8,343 nucleotides of DNA. Source: Dysgonamonadaceae bacterium (GTDB lineage Bacteria > Bacteroidota > Bacteroidia > Bacteroidales > Azobacteroidaceae). Location of the stretch: assembly GCA_031282925.1 (NCBI GenBank), contig JAITCT010000143.1:1-8343 (forward strand). Direction: 5' to 3'. Positions within the stretch are counted from its first letter, which is position 1. The number at the start of each line of letters is the position of its first letter. The notes under the pieces are model-generated. The model was not told where the DNA came from. It saw only the letters and a program-made list of their open reading frames with translations, and searched no databases. The translations under genes and the position numbers were made by a program. This document shows, piece after piece, positions 1 through 8,172 of the stretch.

Positions 1-114
1 CAACAGGAATACAATTCCGATACTGATACATACTGTTACATTCATTGCATTTGATTTTTTATAAATGATTCGTTACTTATGCAGACAAATAAATACGGGA
101 AATATTTTACAATC

Positions 115-147
115 AATTACGAGTTACGTTTGCTCGTTAATTTTTTT
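115..147 (+). terminator. Possible weak intrinsic terminator of an upstream gene outside the window
   Basis: AATTACGAG (115-123) pairs with CTCGTTAATT (133-142) with one bulged T, leaving a 9-nt loop, and a run of seven T follows at 141-147. The stem is short and AT-rich, so this is a weak candidate. It would end transcription of a plus-strand gene lying left of the window. The rest of 1-145 shows no coding frame that I can support. Confidence 0.3.
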
Positions 148-185
148 ACACGACGGCTGTATATGTAGGTGTCGGGTAATTTCCC
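146..185 (+). repeat. Direct repeat flanking the defence operon, left copy
   Basis: This 40-nt stretch matches 3997-4038: 36 of 40 aligned bases are identical, with a 2-nt gap in the TATA-rich middle. The last 17 bases, GTGTCGGGTAATTTCCC, are identical in both copies. The left end TTACACG and the right part GTGTCGGGTAA form a partial interrupted dyad, better kept in the right copy. Both copies lie upstream of a TACCTTTG promoter box, 58 bp away here. It could be a target-site duplication, an attachment-like site or a shared regulatory element. Confidence 0.75.
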
Positions 186-216
186 CTTCTTGTTGTTGAT
201 AATTCCTTTTTTTGCT

Positions 217-251
217 TTTGACTGTTAATTCCAAGAAAAGTCGTACCTTTG
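217..251 (+). promoter_or_regulatory. Bacteroidota-type promoter of the defence operon with a possible operator dyad
   Basis: TACCTTTG at 244-251 fits the Bacteroidota -7 consensus TAnnTTTG. TTTG at 217-220 could be the -33 element, but the 23-bp gap is longer than the usual ~19-20. GACT (220-223) and AGTC (239-242) form a short dyad lying exactly between the two elements, where binding of the HTH protein encoded just downstream would block transcription. The half-sites are only 4 bp and the spacing differs from classical C-boxes, so the operator reading is tentative. The expected 5' leader is about 30 nt. Confidence 0.6.
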
Positions 252-284
252 CCAAAGATTTACAAGACATTAAAGTTATAAGTT

Positions 285-569
285 ATGATATTCAATGAAC
301 GAATAAAACAGTTACGCGAAAACCGCCAGATTCCACAGCGAAAATTGGCGGCAGCGTTGGATATTGATACTTCTTCATATTGCAAGATTGAGCGGGGTGA
401 ACGCCGCGCTCGTAAAGAGTATATACCTATTATTGCAGAGCTATTAAAAGCCGACATAGACGAACTTTTGAGTCTCTGGCTTGCAGAACAAGTTACCTCA
501 GTACTGGCAGACGAACAAAGGATTGCGAATAAGGCGTTGGAAATTGCAAAAATAGAAATTAATAAATAA
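285..569 (+). CDS. XRE-family helix-turn-helix regulator of the restriction operon
   Basis: This 94-residue cytoplasmic protein has an HTH_3/XRE fold at about residues 7-60. QRKLAAALDID is the second helix, and TSSYCKIERGERR is the recognition helix with the conserved IERGER turn. The tail (61-94, LLSLWLAEQVTSVLADE onward) is helical. From memory, this kind of extension is seen in small regulators beside Bacteroidota restriction-modification genes. It is first in the operon, starts with ATG 33 bp after the -7 box and ends 6 bp before the TIR gene. By position it is the likely counterpart of controller (C) proteins, which delay nuclease expression until methylation is established. The spaced GACT/AGTC dyad in the promoter is a possible autoregulatory site. 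The DNA-binding fold is clear from the sequence; its role as controller is inferred from context. No Shine-Dalgarno motif is seen, as usual in this phylum. Confidence 0.9.
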   Translation: MIFNERIKQLRENRQIPQRKLAAALDIDTSSYCKIERGERRARKEYIPIIAELLKADIDELLSLWLAEQVTSVLADEQRIANKALEIAKIEINK

Positions 570-575
570 AATAAT

Positions 576-1481
576 ATGGCTAAAAAAACACAAGAAATAC
601 AACTAATAAAAGCAAAACTCGTGAAATCAAAAGAGGAGTTTAAACAGCAACTCGAACAAAGAATTGCAAAAGGGCGAGAATTGTTAGCAATTACGGTACT
701 TGCTCAAAAAAGTAATGATTATTATGGGAGGGGGAGAATAGTATATGATGAAACTGCAAAAGATAACTTTTTTGAACAGTATAAAAAGTGGACAAACTAT
801 AATGTTGAACTTCTAAATGCTTCATTTGATACTGCGAATAGCCAATACACCACAGAATATCAAAATGCAGGACGATCATTCATTTTTACCTCAAACACAG
901 ACATTATAAAAGAGCAACAAGATGAAATAAAAAGTAAAATAACTACTTTGGAAAGTTTTATTGAGAGATTGGATTTAATTTCTTGTATTGAATCAACTAA
1001 TTCTATCGCAAACTTAAAAACAGAGAAACATAGTATGCAAACAAATAAAGTATTTGTCGTACACGGACATAATGAAACAGTAAAACTGAGAGTTGCAAGA
1101 ACATTAGAAAAATTAGGCTTAGAGCCGATAATATTAAATGAACAAGATAATTCGGGGAAAACAATTATAGAAAAATTTGAGAAAAACAGTTCAAATGTTG
1201 ATTTTGCCGTTATATTGCTAACTGCTGATGACGAAGGGAAAAGTAACGAAGAAGAAAAATATAAAAGTAGAGCAAGACAAAATGTTGTATTTGAAATGGG
1301 CTATTTTACAGGAAAATTAGGACGTAATCGAGTACTCCTTCTTTTAGAAAATGGAGTTGAAAAGCCGAGCGATTTAGACGGAATAGTTTATACGCCGATT
1401 GATGAAAACGATGGTTGGAAATTAAAATTGGTCAAAGAATTAAAAGCTGCACATTTTACAGTGAGCGCCGATAATTTATAA
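576..1481 (+). CDS. Helical N-terminal domain fused to a TIR-like (CAP12/Pycsar-type) domain; probable NAD+-cleaving effector
   Basis: This 301-residue protein has no signal peptide or membrane segment. Residues about 1-135 are helical and probably coiled (IKAKLVKSKEEFKQQLEQRI; later EIKSKITTLESFIERLDLI), with a conserved-looking W/Y-rich middle. Residues about 158-296 match the TIR-like family once called 'predicted nucleotide-binding protein' (PF10137, now named after CAP12/Pycsar effectors). They open with KVFVVHGHNE and continue through ARQNVVFEMGYFTGKLGR. E240, in NVVFEMG, is the expected catalytic glutamate; related TIR effectors cleave NAD+ and arrest the infected cell. It lies 6 bp after the HTH gene and 20 bp before the nuclease ATG, so the four genes are probably co-transcribed. 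It is strongly AT-rich. The N-terminal region may sense or oligomerise, but its ligand cannot be read from sequence. No cyclic-nucleotide synthase, STING or SAVED partner is in the window. The domain call is strong; NADase activity is inferred from family. Confidence 0.85.
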   Translation: MAKKTQEIQLIKAKLVKSKEEFKQQLEQRIAKGRELLAITVLAQKSNDYYGRGRIVYDETAKDNFFEQYKKWTNYNVELLNASFDTANSQYTTEYQNAGRSFIFTSNTDIIKEQQDEIKSKITTLESFIERLDLISCIESTNSIANLKTEKHSMQTNKVFVVHGHNETVKLRVARTLEKLGLEPIILNEQDNSGKTIIEKFEKNSSNVDFAVILLTADDEGKSNEEEKYKSRARQNVVFEMGYFTGKLGRNRVLLLLENGVEKPSDLDGIVYTPIDENDGWKLKLVKELKAAHFTVSADNL

Positions 1482-1501
1482 AATTGCGAAAAATACAAAA
1501 T

Positions 1502-2449
1502 ATGCCGCATATAATCAAAAAATCATCTGATTTAGTAACTTCCCGCGAGCAGACACGCGCAGGCTTTATCGCTTTTGCTTTAGAAAAAAATCGCCGTTCT
1601 ACGCCGGTTATTGAAAGTGCAAAAGCGTTGAAAGTATTTGCTTCGAAAGCGAAAACAGCAAAGGATTTACTGAAAATTACAGAAATTCAACCGGCCTTAT
1701 TGACCGCTGCAGGTTTGTCTGATAAGGCTGTCAATTATTTTACAGAAGAAGACAAAATTAAGGCAATCTCGGCTTTGATTGAAAGTTTTCTCAAACCGGC
1801 AGGCAAATATTTTGTTGATGAGGTAGTTTACAGATACTTATTAATCAAAGGCGATTCTTTAGGCGGTTCAATGCGCAATATTGTTGGTTTGATGGCTCAG
1901 CAAAAATTTGTGAGAACGTTGCTATCCAATCTTTCTGTTTCAGGTACAAACTATAAATGGCTTAACAATAAAACCAAAACTTGGGAAAGCAAACCGACAA
2001 ATGATTTTTCCATAGAAGAACAATTAAAGGCATTGTCGTGGAAAAATCCGAAAGGCAAAAGTCGTATTTTAGCGTTTAATCTGAATATTCCGATTGTTAA
2101 AAACAATATTGATATTTGCCTGTTTAATGCCGACATTGAATTTTACTCAAATGGGAAAATAGTAAATAATCCCGAAAAAATCCTGATGTTGGGCGAGTTG
2201 AAAGGCGGCATTGACCCCGCAGGCGCAGACGAACATTGGAAAACAGGCAATACGGCTCTTAATAGAATCAGGGCGGCTTTTGCTCAAAACAATCTCAAAC
2301 TTGAAACTTCTTTTATTGCCGCTGCCATTGAAAAGAAAATGGCAAGCGAGATTTTTGATCAGTTACAAAACAAAACCCTCTCCAATGCCGCCAATTTGAC
2401 GATTGAAGAACAACTTGTAAGTTATTGTGACTGGTTATTAAAATTGTAA
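1502..2449 (+). CDS. AvaI/BsoBI-family type II restriction endonuclease, predicted site CYCGRG
   Basis: It cuts unmethylated double-stranded DNA and should act as a dimer. The family signature GDSLGGSMRN is at residues 117-126, followed by GLMAQQKFVRTLL. The catalytic set is present: D204 (NNID), E232 and K234 (GELKGG) and H245 (DEHW). D-x27-E-x-K then H at +11 reproduces the spacing of BsoBI Asp212/Glu240/Lys242/His253, and the length (315 residues) is close to BsoBI (about 323). Family members cut C^YCGRG, so that specificity is predicted. I chose ATG 1502, preceded by an A-rich stretch typical of this phylum. A TTG at 1484, 2 bp after the TIR stop, would add six residues and shift the numbering to D210/E238/K240/H251. 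The stop lies 3 bp before the methyltransferase. Both halves of the active site look intact, so the nuclease should be functional. Nuclease-before-methylase order matches BsoBI rather than AvaI. Confidence 0.9.
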   Translation: MPHIIKKSSDLVTSREQTRAGFIAFALEKNRRSTPVIESAKALKVFASKAKTAKDLLKITEIQPALLTAAGLSDKAVNYFTEEDKIKAISALIESFLKPAGKYFVDEVVYRYLLIKGDSLGGSMRNIVGLMAQQKFVRTLLSNLSVSGTNYKWLNNKTKTWESKPTNDFSIEEQLKALSWKNPKGKSRILAFNLNIPIVKNNIDICLFNADIEFYSNGKIVNNPEKILMLGELKGGIDPAGADEHWKTGNTALNRIRAAFAQNNLKLETSFIAAAIEKKMASEIFDQLQNKTLSNAANLTIEEQLVSYCDWLLKL

Positions 2450-2452
2450 GCG

Positions 2453-3955
2453 ATGAAACAATTGAGTTTATTTGAAATACCGTCCACTGCGGACAAGTGG
2501 CAAGTGCAAAATTTTTCTGCTGATAATTTTGGAGAACAATCCGCACGAATGAGTCTGGAACAAAAACTTATTGATATTACCGTTGTCTCCAATGATTTTA
2601 ACCGTCAAAGCGTCAGTTATCAATTAAGTAAAAACAACTGTTTGCACCGGTGGCTAAAATACAAAGAGGGGTTTTCCGCCGATTTGGTCAAAAAACTTTT
2701 GCTGGAATTTGAGATTCAAGTAGGCGATACGGTTTTAGACCCTTTTGTCGGTTCGGGAACAACTTCATTGGTTTGTCAAATGCAAGGTATCAACAGTATA
2801 GGGTTTGATATTTTACCAATGTCTACAATTGCAATCGAGGCAAAACAATCGGTTTATCAATATGATTTGACAGAAATAAAACAACTGATTTCTGAAATCG
2901 AAAACCTGTTAATGCCTGAAAATTACAGCAAGCGAACACCGTACATTACAATTACAGACGGAGCATATCCTGAAAATACCGAAAAAGAAATTGCTTTTTT
3001 TACCGAATGGAACGAAAACAGCAAGTATTCAAAACAGGCAAAAAATCTCATAACACTCTGTATCTTGAACTCATTGGAAAAAGTCAGTTACACGGCCAAA
3101 GACGGACAATTTTTGCGTTGGGATTATCGCAGTAAAAAAATGATGGAATCGGCAGAATATCGAAAAAAAAACGGAAAAACGCCATTGGTTATCCGTTTGG
3201 ACAAGGGCAATTTACCGACTTTAAAACAATCCTTATTAGAAGAACTGAACAGTGTTTTTCAGGACATTGGTTCTATTCAAAAAAATGCACGGCCAAATGA
3301 AACGAATCTGCAATTTATTCAAGGAAATGCACTTTACGAATTGCCCAAACACGAAGATAACACATTGAGCGGTGTGATTACTTCGCCGCCTTATTGCAAT
3401 CGTTACGATTATACCCGAACTTACGCATTGGAATTAGCATATTTGGGCATTACAGACGAAAAAATCAAGCGACTGCGACAGGAATTACTGTCTTGCACGG
3501 TTGAAAACAAGCCTAAAATTGATTGCATAAGAGAAAACTATGCAGCATTAGGCAGAAAGAATGATTTTGACCGCATACTGAAAATCATAGTAAAAAACAA
3601 AACACTTGCTGAAGTTAATCAATCCTTATCGGACAGAAGTACGAAAGGTGATATAAACAACAAAGGGGTGTTGCGGATGGTAAACGGCTATTTTGCCGAA
3701 TTGACTTTTATTTATGCCGAACTGTTCCGTCTTTGTAAATCCGGGGCAAAAGTTGCTTTTGTAAATGATAACGTGCGATATGGCGGCGAGGTCATTTCCA
3801 TAGATTTTATTTCCACGGAATTAGCCGAACAAATAGGTTTTAAACCTGTAAAAATATATTCTCTGAAACAGCAGAAAGGAAACAGCAGTCAACAAATGGC
3901 AAAATTCGGGCGTGTGCCTTTGAGAAAAAGTATCACTATATGGGAAAAGCCATAG
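2453..3955 (+). CDS. DNA amino-methyltransferase, cognate modification enzyme (predicted N4-cytosine)
   Basis: This 500-residue enzyme transfers a methyl group from S-adenosylmethionine to an exocyclic amino group in the site cut by the nuclease upstream. A motif X-like stretch (HRWLKYKEGFS, 65-75) precedes motif I, DPFVGSGTT (96-104), which binds the cofactor. A long variable region (about 135-300) is the likely target-recognition part. Motif IV, TSPPY (310-314), is followed by CNRYDYTRTYALELAYLG. VAFVNDNVRYGG (about 434-445) begins the last strand region. Motif I before a recognition region before motif IV is an alpha-like order. The TSPPY form favours cytosine-N4 methylation, and the AvaI and BsoBI methylases carry N4-cytosine motifs. 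It is the last gene of the operon, with ATG 3 bp after the nuclease stop, suggesting translational coupling. N4-C rather than N6-A is likely but not proven; the site is inferred from the nuclease partner. Confidence 0.9.
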   Translation: MKQLSLFEIPSTADKWQVQNFSADNFGEQSARMSLEQKLIDITVVSNDFNRQSVSYQLSKNNCLHRWLKYKEGFSADLVKKLLLEFEIQVGDTVLDPFVGSGTTSLVCQMQGINSIGFDILPMSTIAIEAKQSVYQYDLTEIKQLISEIENLLMPENYSKRTPYITITDGAYPENTEKEIAFFTEWNENSKYSKQAKNLITLCILNSLEKVSYTAKDGQFLRWDYRSKKMMESAEYRKKNGKTPLVIRLDKGNLPTLKQSLLEELNSVFQDIGSIQKNARPNETNLQFIQGNALYELPKHEDNTLSGVITSPPYCNRYDYTRTYALELAYLGITDEKIKRLRQELLSCTVENKPKIDCIRENYAALGRKNDFDRILKIIVKNKTLAEVNQSLSDRSTKGDINNKGVLRMVNGYFAELTFIYAELFRLCKSGAKVAFVNDNVRYGGEVISIDFISTELAEQIGFKPVKIYSLKQQKGNSSQQMAKFGRVPLRKSITIWEKP

Positions 3956-3996
3956 ATAAATCAAAAACAATACACAAGATATGAATTTTAGGATAA

Positions 3997-4038
3997 TTAC
4001 ACGGCAGCCGTATATATGTACGTGTCGGGTAATTTCCC
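3997..4038 (+). repeat. Direct repeat flanking the defence operon, right copy
   Basis: This is the second copy of the ~40-bp repeat, 42 nt long because it has an extra TA. It contains a perfect 11-bp palindrome, ACGGCAGCCGT (4001-4011), and the interrupted dyad ACACG/CGTGT. It begins 41 bp after the methyltransferase stop and ends 34 bp before the mfd -7 box. It could be one end of the inserted cassette or a regulatory element of mfd copied with it. Confidence 0.75.
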
Positions 4039-4072
4039 TGATTATCCATTATTAATTGTCAATTGTTTTACC

Positions 4073-4080
4073 TACCTTTG
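4073..4080 (+). promoter_or_regulatory. -7 box of the mfd promoter
   Basis: TACCTTTG matches the Bacteroidota TAnnTTTG consensus and ends 23 bp before the TTG start of mfd, giving a leader of roughly 15-20 nt. The octamer is the same as at 244-251. No clear TTTG lies at the expected -33 position; TTG at 4056-4058 is only 14 bp upstream. The AT-rich run ATTATCCATTATTAATTGTC just before it is low-complexity sequence common between genes in this group. mfd therefore seems to keep its own promoter downstream of the inserted operon. Confidence 0.55.
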
Positions 4081-4103
4081 CGGAAATTTTCACTCTATAA
4101 CAG

Positions 4104-7421
<3,318 letters not shown>

Positions 7422-7496
7422 TGAAATTATGAGTAACGAGTTACAAATTACGGGGCGTAGCGTAAACACTATGCCGAACGGAGGAGTTACCGCAGT

Positions 7497-7526
7497 CGTC
7501 ATTGTGAGCCGTAAGGCGAAGCAATC
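7497..7526 (+). repeat. GTCATTG...GCAATC-type dispersed palindromic repeat
   Basis: CGTCATTGTGAGCC followed by GTAAGGCGAAGCAATC matches, from memory, a palindromic repeat seen between genes in many unrelated bacteria (typical form GTCATTGCGAGC...GCGAAGCAATC). ATTGT at 7501-7505 pairs with GCAAT at 7521-7525, using one G-T pair. It lies 75 bp after the mfd stop, a usual place for such elements. Confidence 0.55.
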
Positions 7527-7574
7527 AGGAATAATGCGTGCTGGCAAAAAGTGGTCTTCTGCCGGCGGAAAACA

Positions 7575-7590
7575 CTGTCTATCCTGACAG
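7575..7590 (+). terminator. Small hairpin after mfd, weak terminator candidate
   Basis: CTGTC (7575-7579) pairs with GACAG (7586-7590) around a 6-nt loop, and GTTTAACCTTT follows. The stem is short and there is no real T run, so this may be only a chance hairpin. No better terminator was found between mfd and the repeat island. Confidence 0.2.
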
Positions 7591-7602
7591 GTTTAACCTT
7601 TC

Positions 7603-7710
7603 GGGACAAATTTCAAACCGTTGCATGTTTAAATTTTTATCCCATAATTCGTAATTCCTCCCACCCAATGATCAGGGCGCACACACGGGTGCGCCCCTAC
7701 GATGGTGCGG
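7603..7710 (+). repeat. 108-bp direct repeat, copy 1
   Basis: It starts GGGACAAATTTCAAACCGTT and ends CTACGATGGTGCGG. By eye it is about 88-90% identical to 7959-8066, with equal total length. It contains an ATTCGTAATTCC stretch and the REP hairpin at 7675-7700. Confidence 0.85.
7675..7700 (-). repeat. REP-like element with GTAG head, copy 1
   Basis: On the minus strand this reads GTAG followed by GGGCGCAC, a 6-nt loop and GTGCGCCC, a perfect 8-bp stem. A GTAG-type tetranucleotide followed by a hairpin is the defining layout of REP sequences mobilised by RAYT (REP-associated tyrosine) transposases. No RAYT gene is in the window. Confidence 0.6.
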
Positions 7711-7799
7711 CTTTCCCCCGTCATTCGTCATTCGTAATTAAATTATCAATTTCCATTGCTCCCTCCCGGCAGGGACAATGAATTACATCCGGGCATCGT

Positions 7800-7960
7800 C
7801 CCGTCAGGGACGAAATATTGGTAGAAATGGTGCGGTCTCACGCCCTGCGCCCGTCCCGTCAGGGACGGTATGTGTTGCCGAAAACCCACATTCCGTCCCT
7901 GACGGGACGGTACCACCGGTGGGGATTGCCTGTTTCTACCAACATATTGTCCCATACGGG
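7800..7960. repeat. 161-bp nested inverted-repeat module (MITE- or REPIN-like)
   Basis: The ends are 28-bp imperfect inverted repeats: 7800-7827 matches the reverse complement of 7933-7960 at 23 of 28 positions, including TTGGTAGAAA/TTTCTACCAA. Inside is a second, tighter inverted pair at 7851-7910. The basic unit is the near-palindrome GTCCCGTCAGGGAC; a decayed further copy is at about 7761-7776. The module contains no protein gene. It lies between the two 108-bp repeats, overlapping the start of the second by 2 bp. Confidence 0.65.
7851..7910. repeat. Inner inverted repeat with 24-nt arms
   Basis: CCGTCCCGTCAGGGACGG (7851-7868) is the exact reverse complement of 7893-7910. Pairing continues inward over ATGTG/CACAT after one T-T mismatch, leaving a 12-nt loop (7875-7886). 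Each 18-nt arm is itself a hairpin, so the DNA could fold as one long stem or as two small ones. A perfect 10-bp palindrome, CCACCGGTGG, follows at 7913-7922. Confidence 0.8.
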
Positions 7961-8066
7961 GACAAATTTCAAACCGTTACATGTTATAATTTTTTTCCCG
8001 TAATTCGTAATTCCCCCCCACCCGATGACCGGGGACACACACGGGTGCGCCCCTACGGTGGTGCGG
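7959..8066 (+). repeat. 108-bp direct repeat, copy 2
   Basis: This is the second copy, 356 bp downstream of the first and in the same orientation. It starts GGGACAAATTTCAAACCGTT and ends CTACGGTGGTGCGG. It differs by scattered substitutions and two compensating one-base indels, including a run of seven C. Confidence 0.85.
8031..8056 (-). repeat. REP-like element with GTAG head, copy 2
   Basis: On the minus strand GTAG is followed by GGGCGCAC, a 6-nt loop and GTGTCCCC. The stem has two central mismatches, so this copy has decayed relative to 7675-7700. It has the same orientation as copy 1. Confidence 0.5.
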
Positions 8067-8140
8067 GACGCGGCCTTGCGCCGCATTTTCTCCAACAAAA
8101 CAACGGGTGCATTTCAAATACGCCCCTGTAATTCAACCGA

Positions 8141-8172
8141 TTTGTTTATTAAAATAATAAGTATTATTTTTG
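8141..8172 (+). promoter_or_regulatory. Well-spaced Bacteroidota promoter facing the right edge
   Basis: TTTG (8141-8144), a 20-bp gap and TATTTTTG (8165-8172) fit the -33/-7 consensus better than the other two promoters here. The expected start of transcription is near 8176-8180. ATG at 8179 opens only a 46-codon frame (stop 8317-8319) of unconvincing composition. Another frame with GTG 8240 and TTG 8261 stays open to the window end. The transcript is likely real, but its gene cannot be named. Confidence 0.6.

Larger units (their letters stand above)
146..4038 (+). mobile_element. Candidate horizontally acquired restriction-TIR defence cassette between direct repeats
   Basis: The interval runs from the first base of the left ~40-bp repeat to the last base of the right one and contains the promoter and all four defence genes. 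These genes are clearly more AT-rich than mfd next to them; one sampled 60-nt stretch of the TIR gene is about 32% G+C. Restriction-modification genes are known to spread between genomes and have been found inserted with long direct target duplications. No transposase, integrase or resolvase is present, so the mechanism is unknown. The unit is inferred from repeats and composition; an empty-site comparison would settle it. Confidence 0.4.
7422..8140. other. Gene-free interspersed-repeat island downstream of mfd
   Basis: No frame here encodes a protein I can support; the longer open frames run through repeats that recur nearby. The region holds a GTCATTG palindrome, two 108-bp direct repeats with REP hairpins, and an inverted-repeat module between them. 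Short ATTCGTA/ATTCGTC-type tandem steps are at 7646-7656, 7721-7737 and 8002-8012. No tRNA or rRNA was seen. REP-like repeats of this kind usually collect between genes and can affect mRNA 3' ends or supercoiling; any function here is unknown. Confidence 0.7.

Noticed and set aside
217..251. Classical C-protein C-box array in the operon promoter
   Set aside because: Only one GACT/AGTC pair with a 15-bp interval was found, not the tandem closely spaced boxes of known C-protein operators; it is kept only as a tentative dyad.
576..1481. Complete CBASS or Pycsar system
   Set aside because: The TIR domain type fits, but no cyclic-nucleotide synthase, STING or SAVED domain is encoded in the window.
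1484..1501. TTG start giving the nuclease six extra residues
   Set aside because: ATG at 1502 in the same frame has an A-rich leader and needs no rare start codon; TTG stays possible because it gives tighter spacing to the TIR stop.
7761..7970. Repeated GTCCCGTCAGGGAC units could be taken for a CRISPR array
   Set aside because: Units are short palindromes in both orientations with irregular spacing and no equal-length unique spacers; no cas gene is present.
7778..8131. 117-codon plus-strand frame in the repeat island
   Set aside because: It is made wholly of repeat units that recur in other frames and on the other strand; composition is not protein-like.
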